Positions 45,694 to 58,150 of a DNA stretch of 64,000 nt are shown here, piece by piece. Position numbers and translations under genes: made by a program. The notes beneath the pieces are model-generated. The model searched no databases and had not been told where the DNA came from. It was given only the letters and a program-made list of their open reading frames with translations. The number at the start of each line of letters is the position of its first letter. The first letter of the stretch is position 1. Origin of the DNA: Sipunculus nudus (taxonomy: Eukaryota; Annelida; Sipuncula; Golfingiida; Sipunculidae); contig CM049306.1 of assembly GCA_026874595.1 (NCBI GenBank), forward strand, positions 85,464,142 through 85,528,141, written 5' to 3'.

Positions 45694-46394
45694 TGCTAAG
45701 TTGAAATAATTTCTCGTTATATCGCTAATGTTTATGTGATTTGCTTACATGTATTAGAGCTGCTTGCCCGTAAGGTTGTTGTCGACCACAAAGGAGGCGA
45801 AATAAATATGATTCGAGGGCCTGCCGCTGAGGCAATTCTAATCGTAGACACCTTGGGCTTGAGAACGTTTAGCAGCTAGGGATCCCGAGAACAAAATGAC
45901 AGAATATTTTGAACTTCCCATTATGTCAGTAAAAAAAAAAAAAAAAAAACACTGATCCTAAATGGAGCGCAAGTAGTTCATGAAATGTCTTTTCTCTTTA
46001 CAAAATAAGAGTATGATATAATTGAATTCAGGGAATATGTTAGAACGTAATTAATAATACTTCTATTAAATATTTTAAGTCCAAGCTTCTGTTAACGAAA
46101 GTACATTCAAATGAGGCGACGCGTCTTTTCAGACCAAACTGTACCATATCCGCGAATACCTTGACCTTGATCTTCAATGCCAAATCATTGAACATGTGCA
46201 ATATTGTGAATCTCATTACTTTTTAAGTATTGTATTTATTGGTCCTCAAAGTTGACACGTTAGTTTTTACAACAAAATCCTCGGAAGAGTCCAATTATAG
46301 TTCATCGTCCAAAGATTTTATAAAATTCTTGCATCTTACTTCTGTTATTGCATGACTACCATTAATTTCTTTATGAACTACCAACTGTTTAATT

Positions 46395-46650
46395 TTCCCG
46401 TTCATCCCCGTCTGTGTATTTGTCTGTGTTTGTTCACAACAAAACGGAATCTCATGAAATTTTCAGGGCATTTCGGGAATGACCCAATGAAGAATCGATC
46501 AGATTTTGGTGTGAATCCGGCACATGATCCTGTTCCAGGAATTAACGCCACCAAGGAATATTCACAAATTTGCAGTCACTTATGTAGGAATGAACGCAGC
46601 TGGGAATATAGGCTGAATACGTCAATGACGGTGGCATTAACCCTAATCAG
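46395..46650 (+). repeat. Copy of the 'gaatgacccaatgaagaatcgatc' repeat
   Basis: Aatctcatgaaattttcagg and tgaagaatcgatcagatttt match 57972-58035; ggaatattcacaaatttgca matches the 31.0 and 58.1 kb copies. The ORF here is only the repeat. Confidence 0.65.
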
Positions 46651-46758
46651 AATGCAGATTTCTAATTTTCAGTAAGACCAATAAAGGTTTTCAGACTGAT
46701 TTGGGAATTTAGACACAAGTTAATCCTTTGATGGGGTATATTGGTTAATCCTCATGTG

Positions 46759-47071
46759 CAGGGGCGTCAATATGGGGGGGGGGGGGGTATGTATCCTCCC
46801 CACGTTTTGGCAAGGTGCCGGATATTTATGTAACCACCCCCCCCCCCCCACTATTCCGAGAATAATATTTATATATTGCAAATAAAATATTTAATTAGAA
46901 TTATAGACTTTGGTTAAATTTATCAGTTTTCTATGAAATATTAAATCTGGTTAACAATCATCTTATACTGGAAATATAACACCTTATTTTCTTAAACCTT
47001 ATACATGAATTTAAAATATTTTAAATCTGATTAAGGAAATATATATTTAAAATGTGTCATACAGACGCTAA

Positions 47072-47145
<74 letters not shown>

Positions 47146-47213
47146 TTGTGTGTGTGTATCTGCGAGGCCTCTCCCCCCCCCCCCCCACCCTGGAAGATAA
47201 ATTGACGCCACTG
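46759..47213. mobile_element. hAT-type MITE with perfect 8-bp target duplication
   Basis: The ends are inverted: caggggcgtcaatat (46759) and attgacgccactg (to 47213), matching the CAG(N)GG...CC(N)CTG ends of hAT elements. The octamer ctcatgtg flanks both sides (46751-46758 and 47214-47221), the 8-bp duplication diagnostic of hAT transposition. The 455-bp interior holds poly(G), poly(C), (AT)n and (GT)n tracts and no transposase. Confidence 0.88.
47078..47158 (+). repeat. (AT)n-(GT)n compound microsatellite inside the hAT MITE
   Basis: About 22 AT units pass into about 17 GT units. The partial copy at 31.8 kb has a GT run at the corresponding place, so the seed was part of the element. Confidence 0.9.
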
Positions 47214-47229
47214 CTCATGTGGCATAAAT

Positions 47230-49300
47230 ACTGACAACAGTAAGAAATGTGAGTTTTGGGAATTAAACGGTAATAGGATTCATTTTAAACATCTCCTTTT
47301 TTCCAGTTTATTGACAAATCCCACTTGAATTTTAGAAATATTCCTTTTAATAAACTAGCAGGTCAATTCCAGATAGTAAGCTGCAACGAAGGAAATAAGT
47401 TGTATTTCACAACAGGACCGTGTGGCAGATCAGACAATCTTGCCTGAATGGGTTACACTGTGTATAAATATATTCAAATAATTAAATAAGAAAAAAGACG
47501 TAAGGCTGTTATCAGTTGGAATGAAACCAAAAACATACCTTATATACTATTTAAGAAATGCATGAAAATTAATGACTTATATTAAACTATAATTTAATAA
47601 TTTATTTTTTCGACATCTCAGTTCTATTAATTAAGGTCAAGATCAATGATCACACGAGAAATAAAACACAATTTAAAGCGGTTAACAGATTATTTATTGT
47701 CATCAATATTCTGCAAAATGTAAATGTCAGAGCGAGGTTGGCATAAGGCAAAGAAGAACCATTATCTTGTAAAAGTGATGGTTCCTATCATTAGGTTTTT
47801 CATCTCATATTAGGCATTCAGTCCTTTATCCATTTTAATGTCAAAATGTGGATTGATATTTAAGTTATGACAGATAACAGACAAATTTCAACAGAAAAAC
47901 TATATTTCGGCTGTTCAGGAGTTACGAGGGAAAAAAGTATGTAATAGGCTACATCATGATTTAGGTAGGCAGTATGATATAAGGCGCCCGGGTGTACAAG
48001 AAAGCCAAATCACTGCGATGCATGGTGCAGATTTTGCTGGGCCCACTGCATATAAAACAAGACTTCGGTTTGTCTGAGTATGCCTGAGTCAGAAAACATC
48101 AGGTCCATTTCTCTTAGATCAAGAGCCTGTTAACCGTGTGATATTTCTTTTCTAAAGATTTTTCTCTATTGTTATATGATGAATAAACATCCTAGTTACG
48201 TTTAAATGATCAGTCTGTGAACATGGCGCAAGGCACTTGGATGCGGTCAATATAGGAAGTATATCACAGTATATCACAGTTCAGGACAGCTCAGGACGTT
48301 ATAGAGGAAAAATAAGTTATTGTGTAGGTGATAAATCTACAATTATCATATTCGTCTTAACACATGCGGTATAAGCGGCTATAAAATACGTTTAAAAGTA
48401 ATAAGATTAAATCTCTATTACTTGTCAAATCGAATGTGTGTCAAGTCTGTGTGAGTGTATGCGTGTGTGTATCAAAATAGCGAGCTCAATTCATAGAGAA
48501 ATCATGTGGCTAAAGTGTTGTTGCTAGAAAGCAGAAGGTGGCGCTACCGTTGATAATATTTTGTCACAACGTGATCTCGTTCATGATGGGTCAATTTCGG
48601 CGCACCCACATGTACTGTAGTTTAAAGGAGAATGAATCTGCGCTTTTATATGCTGTTTGGCCAGGGCACGGCCTGGGGTGCCCCTTATAGTCATATCAAT
48701 AAGCAGAGCTATAGCCCCTAAGTAACGGAGTGGCTATTTATTTACAGAACGTACTAGGAAATGTTACCTAACTAAATATACAAACTAAGGTACATACCCA
48801 AACTGTTCAGTTTACACACGGGTATGATGACTTTCATTTAGTTTACCCCCTGTCCACTAGAGGTCCTCAACGTATGAGTTAAATTATTCTGATTTTTCTT
48901 TTCTTTTAACCTCTGTAATATTTATAATACTTGATGCATAATGGTTGAAATAAGCCCAGATCTTTGATAATAATTCTGGTCAATTCGCAAACTGTCCCAG
49001 GGTCTTAAAAAGATGATGGGTTTGCTCGGAGATGACACCGAATATTTAAAACAGATATCAAATATCATGCTATTTAAATTTGCATTAAATCATTATGTTT
49101 TAGAATGAAAAATAATAAATCTATATTAAATTATGAATGTCTGTCATCGGAGATGCCAAATTGTATCCTCGGACACTGGGAAAATCTTGGAACATAACAG
49201 GCCACCTTCTGACCTGCAACAAGTCTTGTTCCACATACAAAACTATCCAACATGAGGTTCTCTGACCCAAACCTGTGTACCTGCCGAAGTTAAAAGAAAT
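47230..49300. other. Non-coding stretch
   Basis: No supported gene. A ggtggcgctaccg word lies at about 48538, outside any tandem array. Confidence 0.5.
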
Positions 49301-50815
49301 CAATGTATGAGGGTTTTTTTAGTTACATTGCACCATGTATGTAGTTCAATAGCATTGATACTAAGAAAAACTACACAAGAATAGTGTATGGTGTTCTTGA
49401 TAATCCTGTATTTTGGCTGAATTCTCCTTCAACGTCAAGGTCTCCATTTCCGATGTTATCCAAACAACTAGTTGAAAATATTTTGTATCAAATTTGAGGG
49501 AAATGCATATACTTCAAAGGTTATGGTGATCTCAAAGATCCTATATTTGTGCAGGATTTGACCATGACTTCTGAAGAACAAGGCCATGGTCACTAGGATT
49601 CGTCGGGATACTTGGTGGAACTAATAGGTATTACGTCCATTTTTTTATGATATAAGCAGTGCTTCAAAAGACATGCTGTTAACAGAACTCCTATATTTCC
49701 GCCAATTGGATCTTTAGAGTGAAGGTCAAGGTCACCATTTCCAAACTTTTCCGGGAACCAGGTGAAACAAAGTTCTATATCAATTTTGAGAAAATAGTTA
49801 TAGGCCTACAGTTGACAATAATTCTGTATTCGAGCATATTTTACCTGAAGATCAAATTCAAAGTCAAGAGTTTTCGAACTCTTCGGAGAGCATACTATTC
49901 AAGCTCTTTTTTTCATTCTGATTTCAGAACAGTCTTTCCAAATTGCTGGAGAAATCTGATATTTTGTGTGATTATCACCAAATATGGTATCACTTATATA
50001 AAAACGTAAAACCCTAATGTAAGTCGCCTCTTCTTTTGACCCATATCTATGATTGTGCACAATATGAAAGAAATCTGCTCAGGATGGCCCTATTCAAAGC
50101 CAAGGTTGCTCTGAAAGTAAAAGTCATAACTGCATTAAACAGGCTTCCTTTCCTAACAAATATCTATACACATGTCAAGTTAGAGAAAAGTCCGTTGGTT
50201 AGATTTTTGAGTAAGCGGCTTGCTGAAAACCATAGTATGCCCGTTTTATCAGTTAAGGATTAAATTAATTGCTAACTTTAATTTAATTGAAACTTTCATG
50301 TAGCTTTTAATGTTACATTTGTATCCACCACATAAAAACACGATTAATTCTCAGTAACAGATCCTGAAATTAAGAACCAGGCTTTTCCTAAATAATTTCG
50401 GAATGAACTGTAGAAAACGGTATTACCATTTAGTTCAGTAAACGTCATTATCCAGACGTGGCAGAAAGGGCAACAAAGGGGCGGGTAAACGTCAGTTTAA
50501 TGCTATCAACACTTCTTGCCATCGTCCATGTTCATTAATTTTTGGTTAATTCGTAACAAAGGGCTCATGAACCGTGACGCCTAGCTGTACCTAAAACTAT
50601 GAAGAACGGCATGCTTGCAGGATTCTTTTTTCTCAGGAGTGTTCTTTTAATGGTATTGTCAGAATTATGATTTGCTGGTTACCTTATGTTGCACCAAAAG
50701 ACAGATGTAATACAGTTTTCATGGCTCACCTTTTACAAATTATGCCCAGCTGACGGAGAGCAATAGGCAGACGGACGAAGAGTCTTCTCTATAGCTCACG
50801 TGACTTAAAGGTCTA
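49300..50815 (-). repeat. Degenerate member of the 'gtccgtcc-head' repeat group (inverted orientation)
   Basis: The right side carries cagctgacggagagcaatag, gcagacggacgaagagtc and tatagctcacgtgac at 50747-50805, the inverse of the heads at 7612 and 54344. The body includes gaaggtcaaggtcaccattt at 49721 and similar ccaaggttgctctgaaag segments, typical of the same group. The left boundary is not defined. Confidence 0.45.
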
Positions 50816-50819
50816 TGTA

Positions 50820-53800
50820 TTGTCCAAAATCACAAAATTATCATTTTAAAGAAAATTCATTAACAACTAAATCATTGTTATACCTACCTTGTAAAAATAA
50901 TTTAATGACTATTTAGTTCATCGTCGAGAAAAGATAACATTTTGACTGACCTGTCAACACCACGTGGGGTGTAAACAGAACCACATACATACCCCGAGAG
51001 AAACACACATTCTTCTGTCACTGATTTGGCTGGAGCTAAGACTTTGTTAACAACTGTGACTTTGACCTACAGTAGCCGTCATTTGAACTTGAATACTGAC
51101 TCAGTAAGCATAGCCCTATTCATCTGTACTTAACGTAACTGTAAGCCAGGGTTGCCAGATGACCTTATCACTTGCTCCGCCTACTTTTAAGTTTGTCATT
51201 TACAGACTTGAAATTAGGCATTGAAATAATTTTAGACATGTTAGATGGTAAGGAGTGATAAAAGAGGAAGGGAGCATAATCTAATCATAATATGGACTCA
51301 TGTTGTACAGTTTTCACTTGCATTCAAATTTCAGTTAGCCCACTAGGACAAAATTACTCTTACAAAATACTTTTTGTCAAGCAAAATTGAAATGCAAGCA
51401 GTAAGAAACATGATAAATATATAAATAAAAGCCTTGAGATATTTGTGTGTATTGTAAGATTATGTTATTGTGAAATGCATACTTATATATATATATGCCC
51501 ATTCATCTACCTTTTGAAAAAGAATATATGTGATTTCTGGCTTTCTCTGTGTATATTTCTAAGGGTAATGTTGGTTGTGAAAAGTTCTTATAACGCCTCC
51601 GTGAAGGATGTATGAACTTGTTTAACAACAACATGCTTGTAAACACAGCAATGTTGACAAACGAGAAAAACATGAAACCTAAGGTGGTAAGTTGCATATA
51701 TAAGCGGAGGCAGAAAGGTCAGTTGTTTCAAAACGCCATTTGCAAAGCTCTGGCCAACCCGATTTGCTGCCTAATGCCCTTGTTTATTAGTTTTGATTAT
51801 TTTGGCAGGCCCCTACATATTATAAACACGTTGATATATACAAAACCAGCAGTCTGTTTGTGGTGATATCCACGTGTTTTGGCCTAATTTTATAAAATCT
51901 GCAAGGGATTACCCTTAGTTTATAAAAGTCAGATGGGTGATTGGGCCCCTTTAAACCCAGATATATAATCAAGTAGTGATAATTTCCATCAGATGGCGCC
52001 ACAATACCTGCTCAACGCAGTTTCGAATATCGGAGTGTTTAGAACCAAATACTTGTTTATGAAAAAGAAATAAAAAATGCGTTGAACAGTTTATGTTCTG
52101 ATGGCTTTCTAGTGATGATCTGAGGTCGGACGGTGGTTCAATTCCACACCATCCATGAACCAGCAATCAGTCGTCAATAAAATCTTTGTGGAATACTCGA
52201 GTCATAAAGTTGTAAGAGTAACTTGGGCTATTTCACTTTGCAAAGTTAGAAAAAGGTCAACCTGGTGTATCTCAGTTATGATAATTTATGCATGGGTTAT
52301 TACATCTATAACTGGGTCACGTTTCGTTTACAGGCAATTTATTAAGGACATCAATTGTGCATGATCACATCGTATCATCCAGTTATGTTCCTATTTTCTT
52401 TAACGTGCTGTCCGCTGTGACCCCTGGCATTTTTCCCACTGTGACTACTAAGATATTATCCTCTGTGACTACTGAACGTGATGTACACTGTAACTACTAA
52501 CGTATTGACTAACTGTGATTAACAGTCTCTTGTTCTCCGCTTTATACACTTTCAACTACCAACGCATTATACATTATTCCTCATTTTGAATATAAAGGCA
52601 ACCTCGAACAGACCCATGAGTTTAGCATGCACTTATACATGTATTAAATTCAATACTTTCGTATTAAACACAAATATTATATCAAATATTCAATACATAG
52701 TAGCCATGTGCACCTAAAGATTAATACTACCACATTTAATATATTTTCATTTTATACATATATTCACACATCATTTTAGATTACATTATAGATAATTCCT
52801 ATAGTCCTATGATTTCGGGCACGCGAGTATACCAGATAAACAAAAAGAAACCCACTTCGCAAATTTATATTATGAACGATTAGACATTAGCCAGCTACTA
52901 ATGATTAACAACTTGCACTTTCTCATCGCTGTTTAGCAAACAATTGCTGATATTTTTCTTTCTCTTTCAGAAATTTAAAGCCTGGATGCGATATTTGCTC
53001 ATTATTCATAATATATACTTGTGGGAGGGACTGATAAAATACTTCGAATAGTGCAGGATCGACATAACATGGTTTACGTTTCTTGGAAACTGAATAAATT
53101 TGAGATAAGTACGTTGTCAGTTTCATTAAGTTGCCAATACGGACACATATAATGCAGGTCTAACTGTGATCAATGAAAAAATTATTGAGTATTCGGTCAC
53201 ATTGTTTACTCATACACAGTACCATAACCACGTATAACAGTTGAATGAGAGAAAGTTAGTCCGTGTGCCGGGATGGTTTTGATAAAAAAATGTTGTGTTC
53301 AACCGAAATGAACTAATAGTATGAGAAAATGCCAAAAAAAAAAGGGTATGGTTCTCAGCACTTTTTCATGAATCAGTGCGGGCGGGCGATTTTTAACCTA
53401 TTTTGTGTGTTTCGATAAAAATGACATTTGATTAGGGAAAATAACAAAGGAAATCTTATCAAATTTATATTATTTTATCTTCTTGAAAGATGAAAACGTT
53501 GGGGTTAAAATTGACGCGGGCGGTGCCCGACAAGCATACCTAATTTTTGCCTGATGCATGTATTATATATATAATGTTTATTTATGTCTAATATGTTCTC
53601 CTTCTACATGACTTAGGCTGAGCCATATGAACTGAGCTCTTCACATATATATCAAAGTTAAGCCACCTTAATAAAACTATGTAATAAAGTAAGCCAAATT
53701 CACCAGTGAAGCGTTGATAATTCGTCTTTACTTTCGCAAGTGAAGATAAAAATGAATTTATGTAGGGTATAGCCATTTGATCGTCATATGGTTCGGCTAT

Positions 53801-54215
53801 CCCTCATGTAGTCACGTTTAAAAAGGTGATACATGTTACAAAATATTATTTCTTTTTATTTTGAATTGTACTAGCAATCGACTTGGGTGGTACTAAGGAG
53901 GTTACATGTAATTACACACATCAGTAAATTGTACAAGCATTGCTGTTACAACATTTTTACAGGATGATGGTCAGTCGGTGCAGTCATGCACCTTTTTTTT
54001 CAATATATGCATGATCATAATTAAAAATAAAATATAACGATTATCAAATTAATAATTATTAATACTATTATAACTAGCATATTACCATATTTTGTGCAAT
54101 TCATATAATTGCTAATAGATGGCGCTGTGCCCGCCTATTGGAAACGGGCATATCCGAGGCGTGGCTACAGGTGAGTTCCTTAAAAAAAGTCGAGGGTCAT
54201 CACCGTTAATTTTTG
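50820..54215. other. Non-coding stretch with scattered repeat fragments
   Basis: No supported exon. A tRNA-like segment lies at 52095-52150 (ggctttctagtgatgatctg, then ggtggttcaattccaca, a B box with one mismatch), perhaps a decayed SINE head. The 53320-53470 repeat is listed separately. Confidence 0.45.
53320..53470 (-). repeat. Dispersed repeat, inverted relative to 24.34-24.50 kb
   Basis: The reverse complement shares gagaaccatacc-(T)n-ggcat, cgcccgcccgcac and gatttcctttgttat in the same relative positions as the copy at 24340-24500. Confidence 0.6.
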
Positions 54216-54223
54216 TACACTAT

Positions 54224-54225
54224 TA

Positions 54226-54270
<45 letters not shown>

Positions 54271-54345
54271 TTATTATTAAAATCATTCGTATTATAATCA
54301 TTATTATAATTATCATTATTATTATCATTATTATAATTATTATTA
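54224..54345 (+). repeat. (ATT)n microsatellite, left part
   Basis: An imperfect ATT/ATC trinucleotide array ending exactly where the 54344-55982 element begins. A similar array resumes at 56010. Confidence 0.9.
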
Positions 54346-55982
54346 GCTCAGCTGACTATAATTAAGTCATCTGAGCTATAGTCGTGGTCCATTGTTCGTC
54401 GTCCGTCTGTCTTTCCGTCCGTCTGTCCGTCCGTAGATGTGGCACGTTTTGAAACCATAAGGCCTAGGAATCCAAAATTCGGCCTAATGTTAGATGTCCC
54501 CAAGATCTCCTACCAAGCCGAAAACTGGGTTTTGCGACTTCGTTTCTTTGACAAATTAAGGAAAAACCTCAATTTTTTTATTAAAAAACCTATTTTCACA
54601 CTTGAGGACCGCCTAATATCAAAACCACTTGAATGTTTTTCCTCATATTTGCCATAAATATTTCTTTATATAGTTCCTATGTATATGCTAGAAATTAGGT
54701 CTGTATTATATAATTTAAAAAAGTTATGGGCTCAAACATAATGCATTTTGTAAAAAATCAGGAAAGATATTTGATCACTTAACACAAAATATGTTAAAGC
54801 TAAGAACTTTTTTCCAGTTATATAACTTTAATTTATCAAAATTAAATTGTATACCAAAAATTAGATCAAAATCTTTTAAATTTTTTAAAATATTAGCAAA
54901 AATAAAAAATTGGTACCATAAATTTTGCCGAACTTCGGCCGAGGCACGTTTTTTTCCTGTAAGTACTGTGGATTTAATTTTCACAGCATGTGCCATAAGG
55001 ATATAATCTGTTAAAATCTGAAATTTAAAAAAAAGCTGCATTATTAGGCTGGTTATTGATTTTTTTTTTTTTGGGGGGGGGGGGGGGCTCTTTTTGTATT
55101 CCCTTACATTGTCAAGCAGTCCACTTTGGTCACTGTAGGTCATTCAGTGCAGCTCTATATGCTCCCTGGGCTGCTGTTATGCAATCCCATCCCCTCTCTC
55201 CACTGAGCTGAGCTTGATCAGGCTGTCTGCAGTTAATACCACAAGGAGCCTTTTGCTCCCCCCCCCCACCCATTCTGTTGACAGACTTGCACTTTAAATA
55301 AGGAAACTTATAATTTCACATTCTTTCCAACAACGAGTAGTAACAACAGAGACATCTTCCCCACCCGTCCCTTCAATAAACAGGACTAATAAAAAAGATG
55401 AATCTTATAATTTTAATGTTTAATAAATTCTTTTTGTTGAGACTTGGACAATTTTTTTTTTTAAAGAAAAAAATGTTCAGGAATTTATCCTAAAATTTAA
55501 ATGTGATAAAATATTAGGATCTAATGTAAATGCTAACTGAATAGATTTAAGAAGATATAAATACTTTGTAGCATTTCATTAATATCTATTAAAGTTGGCG
55601 GGGCCTAGGTGGGAATAACAATGTTAACTTAGTATTAAAATTAGGAATATTGGTCAAACTTTGTGTGATTAATTTTTAACTCATATAGCCATATATTTAA
55701 CTTTTGAAAACTTAATTACCTTCACACATTATTTGTTTATGAAATGTTACTTTTATATAACACTTACCATGGGCCTATTTGTTCTCTTGGTGCATCACTG
55801 AATGGTTTAGCTCATGTCCATTATTCTATAATTTACATTTTAGTTTCATTTTAGCAGGGCCATTTTCTCATAGCTTTTCTAATGATAATATACATGAAAA
55901 ACCAAAAGAAATAAAAATATTTTAAGTTACTAATATTTTCCAAAATTCAGCTGAGCGATGTGACCCATGGGTCCCTTGTTTT
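54344..55982 (+). mobile_element. 1.6-kb non-coding element with 'tagctcagctga' ends
   Basis: The left end reads tagctcagctgactataatt and is followed by gtccgtctgtctttccgtcc. The right end reads cagctgagcgatgtgaccc / atgggtcccttg; gctcagctga is inverted between the two ends. The body is AT-rich and has no domain-bearing ORF. It shares the head style of the insertions at 7.6 and 13.7 kb. The copy lies within an ATT microsatellite, which resumes on the far side. Superfamily unknown. Confidence 0.6.
55061..55088 (+). repeat. Poly(T)-poly(G) tract
   Basis: About 13 T directly followed by about 15 G. Confidence 0.85.
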
Positions 55983-56009
55983 CATTAGTATAATTATCAT
56001 CAGTATAAC

Positions 56010-56238
<229 letters not shown>

Positions 56239-56239
56239 A

Positions 56240-56943
56240 ACGAGGATTACACCAGCACGACAATGTGCACGACACTGTGTAACCACTGTCTATAGACGGC
56301 CATTTACCCTGCTTCTAACCTTTAAAGGTTGGCTCCGTATCAACCGAATTCCTTTTAACAATTTTGTGAATTTCAATAATATTTTAGAGTGTCTTCAATT
56401 GGGATTTTTTAAATTTGAATTTATTTACAGTTTTGGAAAATATTGTTATATTTCCTGGTCCATATTTATACCATATATATAATTTAGGCTAATTCCGAAT
56501 TCAGTTCATTAATGTTTACATTGCACTATTTTTATTTTCGCTGTGTTTGTTTGACTGGTATAAACAAGCTCATATTATGGCAATGAGGGATGTATTCCGA
56601 GAGCCCAGACATGTATGTTTATTCAATATACATCACAATAACAAACGGGCTGGTTTTCCAACTTCCCTTAACTAGATAAGCACGACCCGAGGGACCATGT
56701 ATTCCATAATTTGTATAATTTCCATGTATTCCATATATTCACATACCTTAGCAGGCCTATTGTTAATCATACTCAAATAGTATTTAGTCTTCCTTCTACG
56801 GGAATATCATATATGATATATATAAAGTATATATCTCACATGTTCAATTAAATTTGTCAATTTAGTTTCTCTGATTTTGCAAGTAACATTGTACAGACTC
56901 TGAAGCCAGGAGTGTGTACTACTTCTATATTATTCCTTCATGA

Positions 56944-57031
<88 letters not shown>

Positions 57032-57570
57032 CAATGTATATAATTAATAATATATACATATACATGTGTGTGTATATATTTGTGCGCGTTGTGAAGGTAA
57101 CAGTGGTTACATGGTGTCATGCAGATTGACAACTATATTGACAATTAGTGTTGCTAATTAGCTTTATCAGAGCATATATGAAACCACGCCAGTCCCTGGA
57201 CAATTTAGGCGGCTTCTTCTGTCCTTATTTGATTAGACTAGATCCACTTTGTGAAACAACGAGTTCACTGTTGTGAAATAATTCAAACAAATTCGATTTG
57301 AATGTGTTTACTTCCTCTCTCATGGTTCGTATGAACGTCGATACTCTTCTTTAGTAACATCAAATCTGCTTGTGAGTGTAAGGCCACTACTTCTTGTATA
57401 CTTAAGTCCCGTCATTGATTTTCTCCGGATTCTCCACCAATTATATAAGAAGCCCATAGAATCGATACGGAAGGCAGGGGTGTACGTGAGTTTTAGCTTG
57501 TGGCGTCCATTGATCTCCAAAGGTTGCGGGATGAAGCAAGGGCGTACGTTAGGTCACCTTTATTCAATTG
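56240..57570. other. Non-coding stretch
   Basis: No supported gene. (AT)n tracts lie at 56945-56993 and 57003-57030. Confidence 0.5.
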
Positions 57571-57584
57571 TTTATATTTTTTAA

Positions 57585-57585
<1 letters not shown>

Positions 57586-57634
<49 letters not shown>
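57586..57634 (+). repeat. (TA)n microsatellite
   Basis: About 24 TA units. Confidence 0.95.
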
Positions 57635-57637
<3 letters not shown>

Positions 57638-57904
57638 TTGAGGTCATTCAAATAATTTATGACCCATCAGTAAATGCTGGTATATTAAGCAGAAAGGCAG
57701 GAATGGAACCAATGTCTATCATACTTATGCTTCATATATTTTTATTTCTAATATATAATTCACTTTATCTGAATGGCTTAGGAGGCGGGGGTAATTAAAT
57801 TGATCAACAACCACACCCCCACTCACCCACCCACCCACCGCCCCTGGACTGACACCAGGGTATTAGGTACTCGACACATTAAAATACGTGCACTTTTATT
57901 TCTT

Positions 57905-58150
57905 CCGCACGGAGGGTATACCTTCAATCACGTCGTGTGTTCACAAGATAACTCACGCAGTCTGGAACACAATCCCATGACATTTTCATGGCACCTCGGA
58001 AATGGGACAATGAAGAATCGATTAGATTTTGAAGTGGGTCTGTACAATGATCCGTATCAAGAAGAACTTCCGGGAATATTTACAAATGTGCAGTTACATA
58101 TCCCGACTGAACATAGGAATTCAAATACGGACTTGAATAAGTGAAGGCAA
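57905..58150 (+). repeat. Copy of the 'cgcacggagggtatac...gaatcgattagatttt' repeat
   Basis: Ccgcacggagggtatacctt, tgaagaatcgattagatttt and gggaatatttacaaatgtgc match the 30.9 and 46.4 kb copies. It abuts the broken gene at 58138 with no spacer. Confidence 0.65.

Noticed and set aside
52095-52150. Possible tRNA gene with a near-perfect B box (ggttcaattcc)
   Set aside because: Acceptor stem pairing fails beyond four bases; at most a decayed tRNA-derived repeat.
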